Part shown: one piece after another, positions 16,632 to 25,407 of the stretch
Position numbering within the stretch: the first letter of the stretch is position 1
How the letters are laid out: every line of letters begins with the position of its first letter
Assembly (NCBI RefSeq): GCF_000420665.1
Contig: NZ_ATVJ01000001.1
Location: 806,001-870,000, forward strand
Origin: Ponticaulis koreensis DSM 19734
Lineage (GTDB): Bacteria; Pseudomonadota; Alphaproteobacteria; Caulobacterales; Hyphomonadaceae
DNA: 64,000 nt
Reading direction: 5' to 3'
Notes under the pieces: generated by a model
Database searches by the model: none
Seen by the model: only the letters and a program-made list of their open reading frames with translations
What the model was told of the DNA's origin: nothing
Made by a program: the position numbers and the translations under genes

Positions 16632-18227
16632 ATGCTTGATGCTGGAATGAAGACGCAGCTGAAAACCTATCTGGAAAACCTGCGTACCCCGATTGAACTG
16701 ATCGCTTATGCGGATGCGCAGCCAAAATCTTCCGAGATGAAAGGCCTGCTCGCAGATATCGCGGAAGCTTCAGATAAAGTAACGCTGACCGATGGCACGC
16801 CGTCCGCTGACAAGCGCACGCCGTCTTTCGAGATCGTACGCAAGGATGACCCTGGCGTCGCTGTCACTTTCGCTGGCCTGCCAATGGGCCACGAGTTTAC
16901 ATCTCTCGTTCTTGCGCTTCTTCAGGTTGGTGGTCACCCGCCGCGAGTCGAACAGGACGTGATCGATCAGGTGAAAGCGCTCAAACCAGCGCAGCCTTTG
17001 CATTTCGAGACGTATTTCTCTCTGTCATGTCAAAACTGCCCTGACGTTGTTCAGGCTCTGAACCTGATGAGCGTTCTGAACCCCAATATTACGCACACAT
17101 CTATTGATGGCGCATTGTTTAAAGATGAAGTCGAAGCTCGCAAAGTTATGGCGGTGCCAACAGTTCTTCTGAATGGTGAGGAATTTGCGCAGGGCCGTAT
17201 GAGCCTTGAAGAAATTCTGGGCAAAATCGACACGGGCGCTGCGGCGCGCGAAGCTGAGAAGATTGCTGAAAAGTCTGCCTTTGACGTTCTGGTTGTCGGT
17301 GGTGGCCCGGCTGGTGCCGCGTCCGCAGTCTACGCCGCGCGTAAAGGTATTCGCACGGGCGTTGTCGCTGAGCGTTTCGGCGGTCAGGTGCTTGATACTA
17401 TGGGCATCGAGAACTTCATCTCCGTACCACACACAGAAGGTCCGAAGCTCGCAGCTGCCCTTGAGCAGCACGTGAAGGATTATGATGTCGACATTATGAA
17501 CCTTCAGAAAGCGACAGAGCTTGTGCCGGCGGCCGAGCCGGGCGGCCTGATCGAGGTTAAACTTGAGAATGGCGCGTCGGTGAAATCCCGTACCATCGTG
17601 CTTTCTACCGGTGCGCGCTGGCGCCAGATGGGCGTGCCAGGCGAGGACGAGTATAAGAATAAAGGTGTGGCCTACTGCCCGCACTGTGATGGCCCGCTCT
17701 TCAAAGGTAAGCGTGTGGCAGTCATTGGCGGCGGCAACTCCGGCGTTGAGGCAGCAATTGACCTCGCTGGCGTCGTTGCCGAAGTCACTCTGATCGAGTT
17801 CATGAGCGAACTTCGCGCCGATGCGGTTCTGCAGCGTAAGCTCTTCTCTCTGCCGAATGTGAAAGTCATCACGAATGCGCAGACAACAGAAGTTCTGGGC
17901 GACGGTACGAAGGTCACGGCTCTCACTTATAAAGACCGTGTCAAAAATACCGATCATCAGATCGATCTGGAAGGCATCTTCGTTCAGATTGGCCTCGTGC
18001 CAAACACGGAGTGGCTGAAAGGCGTCGTTGAGCTCTCTCCTCGCGGTGAGATCGAGGTGAATGCACGCGGCGAAACCAATGTTCCGGGCATTATGGCGGC
18101 CGGTGATTGTACCACGACACCTTATAAGCAGATCGTCATTGCAATGGGTGAAGGCTCTAAAGCTTCTCTCTCAGCCTTTGACTTCCTGATCCGCAACAGC
18201 GTGGAAGCAGACGTTAACGCGGCTTAA
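16632..18227 (+). CDS. ahpF: alkyl hydroperoxide reductase subunit F
   Basis: A flavoprotein that passes electrons from NADH to AhpC. The 531 residues follow the normal layout. An N-terminal pair of thioredoxin-like folds carries the CQNC centre (133-136). The FAD loop [11 protein letters not shown] is near 219, the second redox centre CPHCD is at 349-353, the NAD loop GGGNSGVEA follows, and GIMAAGDCT lies near the end. GGAGA precedes the ATG. Expected to be induced together with ahpC by OxyR. Confidence 0.97.
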   Translation: MLDAGMKTQLKTYLENLRTPIELIAYADAQPKSSEMKGLLADIAEASDKVTLTDGTPSADKRTPSFEIVRKDDPGVAVTFAGLPMGHEFTSLVLALLQVGGHPPRVEQDVIDQVKALKPAQPLHFETYFSLSCQNCPDVVQALNLMSVLNPNITHTSIDGALFKDEVEARKVMAVPTVLLNGEEFAQGRMSLEEILGKIDTGAAAREAEKIAEKSAFDVLVVGGGPAGAASAVYAARKGIRTGVVAERFGGQVLDTMGIENFISVPHTEGPKLAAALEQHVKDYDVDIMNLQKATELVPAAEPGGLIEVKLENGASVKSRTIVLSTGARWRQMGVPGEDEYKNKGVAYCPHCDGPLFKGKRVAVIGGGNSGVEAAIDLAGVVAEVTLIEFMSELRADAVLQRKLFSLPNVKVITNAQTTEVLGDGTKVTALTYKDRVKNTDHQIDLEGIFVQIGLVPNTEWLKGVVELSPRGEIEVNARGETNVPGIMAAGDCTTTPYKQIVIAMGEGSKASLSAFDFLIRNSVEADVNAA

Positions 18228-18283
18228 TCATTTCTGGACATTGCCCGTCCTCTCGTGTTTTTCCTCCCGAACGGGGGTGGGCA

Positions 18284-18883
18284 ATGACAAAACTGTCCAA
18301 CAGTATGGAGAATGATGTGGTCCGCCTCGAACGGCTGACCGCAGACCATAAAGACGCGCTTTTGCGCCCGGCGACGGAAGACGCGCTGTGGAGCTGGATG
18401 CCCTATCGGCCGTCCGGAACTCGTCTGGAAACCTATTTCGACACATATCTGGCAGAAGCGCACGAAGACCATTTTGTGCCATTTGCGGTCATTGACCGTG
18501 CCACAGATGCACTTGTGGGCGTCACGGCATTTCTGTCGATATCACGCCATCACCGCCGATTAGAGATCGGACACACCTGGTATTTACCATCTTCACGCGG
18601 AACAGCGATCAACCCATCGGCGAAACTTCTCCTTCTGGGACGTGCCTTCGACTGGGGTGCACTGCGCGTTGAGTTCAAAACTGACATTGCGAACACCGCA
18701 TCACGTGCCGCAATCCGTAAATTGGGGGCGCGGGAAGAGGGGATTTTCCGGTCTTATGTGCGGATGCTGGACGGAACACGCCGTGATATCGCGTGTTTTT
18801 CGATTCTGAAGGATGAATGGCCATCTGTGCGTGCCAGGCTGCAGGAACGGCTCGAAATGCATGCAGATGACTCAAAAAACTAG
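18284..18883 (+). CDS. GNAT family acetyltransferase (RimJ/RimL-like)
   Basis: A 199-residue N-acetyltransferase of the RimJ/RimL type, transferring acetyl from acetyl-CoA to an unknown protein terminus or small molecule. The fold can be followed through VRLERLTADH, the central EIGHTWYLPSSRGTAINPSAK acceptor/CoA region and the FKTDIANTASRAAIRKLGA motif common to this subgroup. GGGGGTGGG precedes the ATG; a later ATG at 18305 is possible. It follows ahpF by 56 bp. Confidence 0.88.
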   Translation: MTKLSNSMENDVVRLERLTADHKDALLRPATEDALWSWMPYRPSGTRLETYFDTYLAEAHEDHFVPFAVIDRATDALVGVTAFLSISRHHRRLEIGHTWYLPSSRGTAINPSAKLLLLGRAFDWGALRVEFKTDIANTASRAAIRKLGAREEGIFRSYVRMLDGTRRDIACFSILKDEWPSVRARLQERLEMHADDSKN

Positions 18884-19130
18884 AGTTTTTTTCTCTCTAT
18901 GCTTTCTTTCTTGGCTAAAATTTCGTTAATCTGAAGGAAAGCTGAGGTATTATACTCCAGTCAAAACTCTCCAATTGGGGGAAAGCTTTTGGATGAGGGC
19001 GAGGGCTGTTCTAAAAATAAAAATGTAAAGGGGCACGAGACCTGCAACGGGGGTTTCGTCTGGGCCAGTTTGGCACAGTTGAGCAAATTTAGTGATGGCA
19101 TGGCCTGACGAGGGTCAAAGGGGAATAGAA
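18884..19130 (+). promoter_or_regulatory. leader region of the repeat-protein gene
   Basis: There is no credible ORF in these 247 bp. TATACT at 18951-18956 is a good -10 element, but the -35 is weak, so a promoter near 18960 and a 5' leader of about 170 nt are only likely. GGGG-rich tracts recur before the final ribosome site AAAGGGG (19118-19124). Confidence 0.35.
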
Positions 19131-20540
19131 ATGAAACTAGCAAATGGTCTGATGATCGCAGGCATGCTTGCTATGACCGCTATCCCGGCTTGGGCCGGAA
19201 ACGATGGCGGCGTAGGCGGCGTAGATTATGACGCACTGAGTGGCGAAGCCCGCGTTCTAACTGAACAAGAAATTCTTGATCTTCTCGCACGGTCCGGTCA
19301 GGCCAGCGCTCAGATCAACCCGAACGACGTAGACATCCAGTATATGGGCGCTGAAAGCGAAATCGCTGTTTCCAGCGAGCTCTGCTGTGAGAACGTCAAT
19401 GAAGTCGTGACAGAGCGCACACAGGTTCAGGAAACTGAAACCTTCATCGACGCTGTAACATCACGCGAAATCATCCAGCCGGTTGAGCGCACACTCATCC
19501 AGCCGGTTACCCGTCAGGTTATCGATGGCCGCACGGTCACTGAAACTGCACCGGTCCAGTATGAAGAAGAAGTTCTTCCGGTGATCGTCGATGAAGACAC
19601 TGTTCCAGCAATCACAGAAGAAGTGATCCCGCAGGAAACATTCGAAACACGCGAAGAAATCACTGAGCGTTACGAAGATGCAGTCGCGCGCCGCGACGTC
19701 ATCCAGCCTGTCGTTCGTACAACTGTTGTACCAGTTCAGCGCCGCATCGACCGTCCGGTTGTTGTTGAAGAAACTGCACCAACTCAGTACCAGACCCGTA
19801 CAGCGCCAGTTCGTGTCATTCCGGCACCAAACCCGACTGTAGACGAATTCACGACTGTTGATGTGACTGAGACTGTTGTTGAAGAGTATACTGACGAAGT
19901 GATCGACGTTGTAACTCAGCGTGATATCATTCAGCCAGTTGAGCGCACAATCGTTCAGCCGATCGAGCGTCGTATCCTTCGCCCACAAACTGAAACTGTT
20001 ACAGCGCCAGTTGAGTACCGTGAGCAGTACCTGCAAGGCCGTACAGAATATGGCCCACGTCCAGAGGTTCAGGAAAACGTTATTCCTCAGTACCAGGACC
20101 GCACAGTTCTCGAAGTCAGCGACGTTTATGTTGACCGCGTAACCCGTAACATCGTTCAGCCAGTTGAAGTCACAGTTGTTCAGCCGGTAGAGCGTCAGGT
20201 TATCCGTGGCCGTTCAGAAACAGTAACTGCGCCAACAGTGTACGAAACTGAGTACCTGCCAGGCCGTGTGATCGAAGCTCAGATCCCACAAACCCGCGTG
20301 AACTACATTCCGCAGGTTAACGAGGTTCGCCGCGAAGATTACCGCGAAACATACTTCAACGCAGTAACACGCCGTGAGATCGTTCAGCCGATCGTCACAA
20401 CACGCGTCCAGCCAATCGAAGTTGTTCGCTACAACCCGGTAACAGAAACAGTAACAGCACCAACTCAGTACGAAACAATCCGTGCTAATCAGGTTGTCCT
20501 GAATGTTGGTGGTGGCTGCGTCTGCTCAACCGGCTACTAA
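19131..20540 (+). CDS. secreted protein with five ~76-residue repeats
   Basis: I do not recognise a family. A signal peptide (MKLANGLMIAGMLAMTAIPAWA, cut near 22) precedes a 469-residue chain. Five repeat cores begin at about 108, 184, 260, 336 and 411, a period of 75-76 residues. Each runs from (A/V)VTxR(D/E)I(I/V)QPVERT through QP(V/I)xR to TAPxxY. Valine-, proline- and charge-rich spacing recalls the VPV repeats of alveolin/articulin cytoskeletal proteins. The only cysteines are a CC pair (85-86) before the repeats and CVC (463-465) at the C-terminus. Codon use is very biased, like ahpC, so it is probably abundant. The frame is open to 19092, but AAAGGGG favours 19131. A strong terminator follows. 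Confidence 0.8.
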   Translation: MKLANGLMIAGMLAMTAIPAWAGNDGGVGGVDYDALSGEARVLTEQEILDLLARSGQASAQINPNDVDIQYMGAESEIAVSSELCCENVNEVVTERTQVQETETFIDAVTSREIIQPVERTLIQPVTRQVIDGRTVTETAPVQYEEEVLPVIVDEDTVPAITEEVIPQETFETREEITERYEDAVARRDVIQPVVRTTVVPVQRRIDRPVVVEETAPTQYQTRTAPVRVIPAPNPTVDEFTTVDVTETVVEEYTDEVIDVVTQRDIIQPVERTIVQPIERRILRPQTETVTAPVEYREQYLQGRTEYGPRPEVQENVIPQYQDRTVLEVSDVYVDRVTRNIVQPVEVTVVQPVERQVIRGRSETVTAPTVYETEYLPGRVIEAQIPQTRVNYIPQVNEVRREDYRETYFNAVTRREIVQPIVTTRVQPIEVVRYNPVTETVTAPTQYETIRANQVVLNVGGGCVCSTGY

Positions 20541-20573
20541 GACAAGTCTAACCAGACTTTCTATTCCACCCGG

Positions 20574-20600
20574 AGGCGTCTCATATCGAGACGCCTTTTG
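20574..20600 (+). terminator. terminator of the repeat-protein gene
   Basis: AGGCGTCTC (20574-20582) and GAGACGCCT (20588-20596) form a perfect 9-bp stem with a 5-nt loop followed by TTT, about 35 bp after the stop codon. Confidence 0.85.
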
Positions 20601-20657
20601 GTGCTTTTTGCGATTCAGGGCGCAAAACAGCCTGACCGGCAAATATTCGATGTGCGA

Positions 20658-20945
20658 TTAGTCGAATGGAAGCGGATCGTTGATGCCTGGTACGGCATCT
20701 ACATTGAGAAGCAGGTCTTCAAGAGACGGGGCTTTCGCAACGATCCGGCGCTTTTCATCATAAATGTAATAAGCCGTGCGGGATTTGCAGAGCGTAAAGC
20801 GCCGCCAGTTCGCCTTGTTGCGGAAAATCCAGACCTCATCATCGCAATTGCCCGGAAACGCCCAGCCGGTCCAGACATGGTCTATCGGGCAGGCGCGCCA
20901 CAGAGCATCTATCTGCTCTAGTTCAGATGGGGTAAAGACGATCAT
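20658..20945 (-). CDS. hypothetical 95-residue protein
   Basis: A small soluble protein that I do not recognise, rich in aromatic residues (WRACPIDHVWTGWAFPGN, WIFRNKANWRRFTL). No signal peptide or membrane segment is seen. The frame also allows a GTG start at 20963. The ATG at 20945 is preferred, and it lies on the same CATG as the start of the divergent EamA gene, so the two genes share bases 20944-20945. Confidence 0.6.
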   Translation of the reverse strand: MIVFTPSELEQIDALWRACPIDHVWTGWAFPGNCDDEVWIFRNKANWRRFTLCKSRTAYYIYDEKRRIVAKAPSLEDLLLNVDAVPGINDPLPFD

Positions 20946-21867
20946 GTTCTCATCACCATTCACTTTCCTGCGGCGTACATCAAGCCAGTATGAAGCTGCG
21001 CTCTGGATGTTTCTCTCGGGAATTCTCTTTACCGCCCATGTCGCGCTCGGGAAATTATTGAGTGGAAGTTATGAGCCGGGCCTTCTGGCCTTCTACCGTT
21101 CGGTGATCGCCCTGGTCTGGGTTGCGCCTCTTTTGATGCGCATGCCGCTTTCCAAGTTTAAGACAAAGCATGCAGGGCTCATTGTTATCAGGAGCTTGTT
21201 TGGAACGGCGGGTTTTCTGCTGGCGTTCTATGCCTATTCGCAGGAGTTTGGCATCCCGCTCTCCCAGTTCAATGCGATCTCGTTCTCACGATCTCTATTC
21301 ATTGTAATTCTTGCCTATTTTCTTCTGAAAGAGCAGGTCGGGCCGCGCCGGTGGATGGCGACGGCGATCGGCTTCATAGGCGTTCTCATCATGGTGCGGC
21401 CGAGCGCGGATATGGAGATTGGCTCTATTCTGGCGCTTGGCTCTGCGCTTTGCTTTGGTGGCGCGATTATTCTGGTGAAGACTTTATCGCGGTTTCACTC
21501 GCCGCTGGTCCTGCTGACCTATGCCAATCTGCTCTCCGCTATTCTGACGCTGCCAGTGGCGATCATGCAGTGGGAAAACCCTCATAATCTTGCTGATGTC
21601 GGGCTGATCGGCCTGATGGCGCTTGCGGGGCTTCTTGCGCAGAGCTGCTATATCACCGGCATGAGCAAGGGTGATGCGTCATTCCTGTCGACGATTGATT
21701 ATCTTCGCTTGCCGATGACTGCCGTCGTCGACTGGCTGATCTTTCAGGAGTTTCCGGGCCCGCTTATCTGGCTCGGCGCGGCAATCATTGTTGCTTCAAC
21801 GCTCTACATTACGATCCGTGAGGCGGCGTCATCACCGAAACCGGCATCCACCGTCCCCTCGGACTGA
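20944..21867 (+). CDS. EamA/DMT family transporter
   Basis: A drug/metabolite-transporter family permease of 307 residues with about ten hydrophobic segments arranged as two EamA repeats. The first begins EAALWMFLSGILFTAHVALG and the second begins GSILALGSALCFGGAIILVK. It probably exports a small metabolite; the substrate is unknown. The frame is open upstream to 20776, but the family starts near the ATG at 20944, where GGGGT precedes it at a slightly long distance. The last 64 bp overlap the convergent TetR gene. Confidence 0.88.
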   Translation: MFSSPFTFLRRTSSQYEAALWMFLSGILFTAHVALGKLLSGSYEPGLLAFYRSVIALVWVAPLLMRMPLSKFKTKHAGLIVIRSLFGTAGFLLAFYAYSQEFGIPLSQFNAISFSRSLFIVILAYFLLKEQVGPRRWMATAIGFIGVLIMVRPSADMEIGSILALGSALCFGGAIILVKTLSRFHSPLVLLTYANLLSAILTLPVAIMQWENPHNLADVGLIGLMALAGLLAQSCYITGMSKGDASFLSTIDYLRLPMTAVVDWLIFQEFPGPLIWLGAAIIVASTLYITIREAASSPKPASTVPSD

Positions 21868-22424
21868 CCGCGCGGGGTCACCTTGTTGAGTATCAGCGCA
21901 ATAAACTCATCGAGATCATCGCTGAACTCGTTCTGGCTGGACACCATAGACATAAGGCCGGCCGAAGAAGAGATGATTATGCGCGCTGCAACCTTCGCAG
22001 ACTGAGCCGATACGCCGCCCCGGAACATGTGCCTGCGTAGCATCACCTGATAGTCTTCCTGCGCGGCCTCAAACGCTTTGGCGATATCTGAATTGCCCGT
22101 GTTCAGATACCATGGGATCTGGCCCGCAGAGAGGAGTTGTTCCAGATAGAGACCGTCGCGTGCCATGATGGCGCGCTTTAGCTGCTCCGACAGTGGACCG
22201 TCATATGCGAGCGCCGTTTCGACCTGTTCCTGCACGCGCATTTGAAACCGCGTCAGAGCTGCGGTGATGAGCGCACTTTTCGAGCTGAAATATTGATAAA
22301 CAGCCGGGCGGGACAGCCCCACGGCTTCTGCCACATCGTCCATCGTGACCCGGCGCAGACCATAGCGCGTTAAAAGTGCCTCGGCCGCATCCAGTATTTG
22401 TGTCTCGCGCGTTTCCTGGATCAT
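21804..22424 (-). CDS. TetR family transcriptional regulator
   Basis: A 206-residue regulator with an N-terminal TetR helix-turn-helix (about residues 9-55, VTMDDVAEAVGLSRPAVYQY) and a helical sensor domain. The ATG at 22424 is preferred over 22448 because AGAGGGGG lies 5 bp upstream. It is convergent with, and overlaps, the EamA gene and is divergent from the DUF2189 gene. Either could be a target, but no clear operator palindrome was found in 22425-22645. Confidence 0.88.
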   Translation of the reverse strand: MIQETRETQILDAAEALLTRYGLRRVTMDDVAEAVGLSRPAVYQYFSSKSALITAALTRFQMRVQEQVETALAYDGPLSEQLKRAIMARDGLYLEQLLSAGQIPWYLNTGNSDIAKAFEAAQEDYQVMLRRHMFRGGVSAQSAKVAARIIISSSAGLMSMVSSQNEFSDDLDEFIALILNKVTPRGQSEGTVDAGFGDDAASRIVM

Positions 22425-22645
22425 GTGTGCCCCCTCTGCCAATCCCACCCGAAGGAAGGATTTTGATAAATCAGGTCGAGCTATGCAAGCGCCACGCCAG
22501 AAAGGACAAGATTTACAAGGAAGTTGATTAACGCCCGAACCGTTTTTGCAAACTTGTCTGCTACACTATGGTTGTCTGAATGCGGCTTTATTATTCCCCG
22601 TAAGTGAATTATCCTTAATTCAAATAAGACTAATAGGGGGAAGTC

Positions 22646-23428
22646 ATGGAGGCTCAAATGGCCACTGGGAATAAACTACCTGATGTGAATGAAATCAGCT
22701 TTTCGGCACCGCTGGGCTGGCTTGCGGGTGGATTATCGGATTTCCAGAAAGTTATGGGCCCGGCACTGGTCTACGGGATTGGGCTTGCGGCGGTGAGTGC
22801 CATCTTCGCGCTCGGTATTCTGTTTTCCGGTCAGGCAAGTTGGCTGATGGTGTTTGCTGGCGGATTTATCTTTCTCGCGCCGATGATCGCCATGGGGCTC
22901 TATGAAGCCGGTCGTCAGCTGGAGCAGGGAAAGACCGCCACTTTGCATGAAATGCTTTTCGTCAAAACCGCTTCGGCGCGCAATCTGGCTTATCTGGGGC
23001 TTGCACTGCTGGTGGTGTACTTTTTCTGGACGCGGATGGCGCAGCTTATCTACGCGCTTTCCACCTTCACGCTACATGAGACTGTGCCAGAGTTCCTGAC
23101 CTTTATGGTCGCGACACCTGAAGGGCACGCCATGGCGATGACGGGCACTGTCGTCGGCGCCTTGATTGGTGTGATCGCCTTCAGCCTGGTTGTGGTGTCG
23201 GCGCCGATGCTTCTGGATCAGAAGTCAGATGTTTTCATTGCCACGGTCACGAGTGTGCGGACCGTCGCGAAAAACCCTGCACCAATGCTTTTATGGGCTG
23301 CGATCATTGCCGCTCTGACAGCGCTTGGAATTGCGACTGCGTTTCTGGGCCTGATTATCGTCTTTCCGGTGATCGGACTTGCCAGCTGGCGTGCTTACAG
23401 AGAGTTGGTGGTCTCACCTTCTGAGTAA
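22646..23428 (+). CDS. DUF2189 family membrane protein
   Basis: A 260-residue inner-membrane protein with about six hydrophobic segments, of the DUF2189 type and unknown function. The start region (PLGWLAGGLSDFQKVMGPAL) and GGFIFLAPMIAMGLYEAGRQ match the pattern of that family. Two starts are possible, ATG 22646 with GGGGGAA upstream and ATG 22658 with GGAGG. The 3' end overlaps the convergent DUF1232 gene by 34 bp. Confidence 0.85.
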   Translation: MEAQMATGNKLPDVNEISFSAPLGWLAGGLSDFQKVMGPALVYGIGLAAVSAIFALGILFSGQASWLMVFAGGFIFLAPMIAMGLYEAGRQLEQGKTATLHEMLFVKTASARNLAYLGLALLVVYFFWTRMAQLIYALSTFTLHETVPEFLTFMVATPEGHAMAMTGTVVGALIGVIAFSLVVVSAPMLLDQKSDVFIATVTSVRTVAKNPAPMLLWAAIIAALTALGIATAFLGLIIVFPVIGLASWRAYRELVVSPSE

Positions 23429-23829
23429 GCGGTTTCCGGTTCGGGCAATCTTAGTAGCCGGCGTGCAGCCCGTCTGTGCGCCGGTTTTACATTGCTGCCA
23501 ACCACGCTGAACGCCGTCGCGATCACCGTCGCGTCATCGCCAAAGCCGATACCTGCAACGAAGTCGGGTATGAGATCGGCAGGAATGACGAAATAGGCGA
23601 CGGCGGCGAACAGCACGGCTTTCACATGCATATCGGTTTGTGGATCGCGCGCGCAAAACCAGGCGGCGGCGATATCATTTGCGAATGGAATTTTGCCCGC
23701 GAACCTTAGAAGCTTCGGCACAAGCCGTGTTCGGGAGATGCGTTGGGTCTGTTCTACGGCCATAGGCAGGTTATCGGGCTTCTCGCCGCGAATAATTCCC
23801 AGAAGTGACCTTACGTCAGTGATTGGCAT
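23395..23829 (-). CDS. YkvA/DUF1232 family protein
   Basis: A 144-residue protein with the DUF1232 core KAVLFAAVAYFVIPADLIPDF, a hydrophobic segment followed by the IPxDLIPD signature. The function of this membrane-associated family is unknown. The frame allows a TTG start at 23859; the ATG at 23829 is preferred. The C-terminus is basic, then acidic (RRAARRLLRLPEPETAYSEG). Confidence 0.87.
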   Translation of the reverse strand: MPITDVRSLLGIIRGEKPDNLPMAVEQTQRISRTRLVPKLLRFAGKIPFANDIAAAWFCARDPQTDMHVKAVLFAAVAYFVIPADLIPDFVAGIGFGDDATVIATAFSVVGSNVKPAHRRAARRLLRLPEPETAYSEGETTNSL

Positions 23830-23882
23830 AGCGAACTCTTTCGTCCAGTCTCCGTTCAAAATCTTATATGGGAAGAGCGATC

Positions 23883-24662
23883 ATGGAACTCAAATCAGGT
23901 ATTTCAGCGGTTGTAACGGGCGGCGCGTCCGGCCTCGGTGAAGCGACAGCACGCGCACTGGCGGCTCAGGGCGTTAAAGTCGGTATTTTCGACCTTAACG
24001 AAGAACGCGGCGAAGCACTGGCCAAAGAGCTTGGCGGCTCGTTTGCGAAAGTGAATGTAACATCTGAAGAAGATGTCGATGCAGGCTTTGCCAAAGTGCG
24101 CAGCGAAATTGGGCAGGAGCGCATTCTCGTGAACTGCGCAGGCACCGGCAACGCGTTCAAAACGGCGTCCCGCGACAAGCAGACTGGCGAGATCAAGCAC
24201 TTTCCACTTAAAGCCTTCGACCTCATCATTCAGATCAACCTAGTTGGCACATTCCGCTGCCTTGCAAAATCTGCAGCGGGCATGATGACGCTTGATCCGA
24301 TCAATGGTGAGCGCGGCGCTATCGTGAATACAGCGTCTGTTGCGGCTGAGGACGGTCAGATGGGTCAGGCGGCGTATTCAGCCTCCAAGGGCGGCGTTGT
24401 CGGCATGACGCTTCCTATCGCGCGTGACCTCTCTCGCGAGCTGATCCGCGTGAACACCATTCTGCCAGGCATCTTCAACACGCCGCTGATGAATGGCGCG
24501 CCGGAGAATGTGAAACAGGCTCTCGCTGCGTCTGTTCCTAACCCTGCACGTCTTGGTAATCCGGAAGAGTATGCATCGCTCGCGCTCGAGATGATCCGCA
24601 ACGCTTACTTCAATGGCGAGGACGTACGCCTTGATGGTGCTATCCGCATGGGTATGCGCTAA
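23883..24662 (+). CDS. SDR family dehydrogenase (3-hydroxyacyl-CoA dehydrogenase type II-like)
   Basis: A classical short-chain dehydrogenase of 259 residues. The NAD loop is TGGASGLG (12-19), the NCAG motif is present, and the active site includes Ser in NTASVA and YSASK. The overall pattern (insert around KHFPLKAFDLIIQINLVGTF, C-terminal EDVRLDGAIRMGMR) resembles human HSD17B10-type 3-hydroxyacyl-CoA dehydrogenase, which suggests fatty-acid or branched-chain acyl-CoA oxidation. GGAAG precedes the ATG at 23883. Confidence 0.9.
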   Translation: MELKSGISAVVTGGASGLGEATARALAAQGVKVGIFDLNEERGEALAKELGGSFAKVNVTSEEDVDAGFAKVRSEIGQERILVNCAGTGNAFKTASRDKQTGEIKHFPLKAFDLIIQINLVGTFRCLAKSAAGMMTLDPINGERGAIVNTASVAAEDGQMGQAAYSASKGGVVGMTLPIARDLSRELIRVNTILPGIFNTPLMNGAPENVKQALAASVPNPARLGNPEEYASLALEMIRNAYFNGEDVRLDGAIRMGMR

Positions 24663-24690
24663 CGGTTTCTGTCAATATGTCAGATCATTG

Positions 24691-24722
24691 AAAAAGCCGG
24701 GGTTTTGCCCCGGCTTTTTTGT
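24691..24722. terminator. bidirectional rho-independent terminator
   Basis: AAAAAGCCGGGG and CCCCGGCTTTTTT pair around a short TTTTG loop, between the convergent SDR and lipoprotein genes. Both strands end in a T-run. Confidence 0.92.
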
Positions 24723-24741
24723 TTTTGAATGACCCTGCGGT

Positions 24742-25257
24742 TTAGAGTTCCGGATTTCGAACAATCTGGGGTGCGAGATTCATCAGAACGTCTTCTGCAT
24801 TATAAGCATTCACGTCATTCGGCTTCGGGCCATTACCCATGACGATTTCTGAAATTGCCTGATAGCGGCTGACTTCGCGCATATCGAAATTGTTGAAATA
24901 CGGGTCGTTGCGATAACGCCAGCCCCACATCGGATGGTAATACTGCATGGCAAATCGTTGGTCGAAGCCAGTACCGCGATACGATGAGTCTTCATCCGTC
25001 TGACGGTTCACCATGATGAAATAATCATAGCCGTTCTGATTTGTGAGCTCAGCTGCACGGTAAAGCAGATAGCGCTCGACGGTCTCAAGGTCGGTCAGAG
25101 CATTGCCAGAAAACGTAACCTGAAAGCGATTGCTCTCAATTCGGGATTCAGAAAACCCGTACTGGCTTTCGGATGCCGGCGCATAACCGGTTTCTGTGGC
25201 ACAGGCACCAAGCGCGAGCGCGCCCGCAATACCTGCAAGAGTGAGTTTCAGATTCAC
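24742..25257 (-). CDS. CC0125/CC1285-like lipoprotein
   Basis: A 171-residue envelope lipoprotein. The signal peptide ends in the lipobox LGAC at about 16-19. The central motif FSGNALTDLETVERYLLYRA with NQNGYDYF is like that of the CC0125/CC1285 lipoprotein family known from Caulobacter and relatives. An aromatic-rich stretch (YYHPMWGWRYRNDPYF) follows. The function is unknown. Confidence 0.82.
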   Translation of the reverse strand: MNLKLTLAGIAGALALGACATETGYAPASESQYGFSESRIESNRFQVTFSGNALTDLETVERYLLYRAAELTNQNGYDYFIMVNRQTDEDSSYRGTGFDQRFAMQYYHPMWGWRYRNDPYFNNFDMREVSRYQAISEIVMGNGPKPNDVNAYNAEDVLMNLAPQIVRNPEL

Positions 25258-25407
25258 TGGGTCTCTCCTGCGTTCTTATCCTCAATGTAAGCCATAGTCC
25301 TGATTATGAAACGCCCGAAAGCAGTAAGCTGCGTGAATTTTATGTGAGGCGTAAAAAAGGCCGCACCCAACGGGTACGACCTGATCTTTGAAATCGCTTG
25401 AATAAAC

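Noticed and set aside
17025-17957. 310-residue minus-strand open frame
   Set aside because: It is fully antisense to ahpF, which has clear motifs; no protein-like features are seen.
18870-18894. AAAAAACT/AGTTTTTT palindrome at the end of the GNAT gene
   Set aside because: The loop would be only two bases, so it cannot form a normal terminator hairpin.
19071-19085. TGGCAC...GC resembling a sigma-54 promoter before the repeat protein
   Set aside because: The GG-to-GC spacing is 9 instead of 10 and TTGC is not present, so it does not meet the -24/-12 rule.
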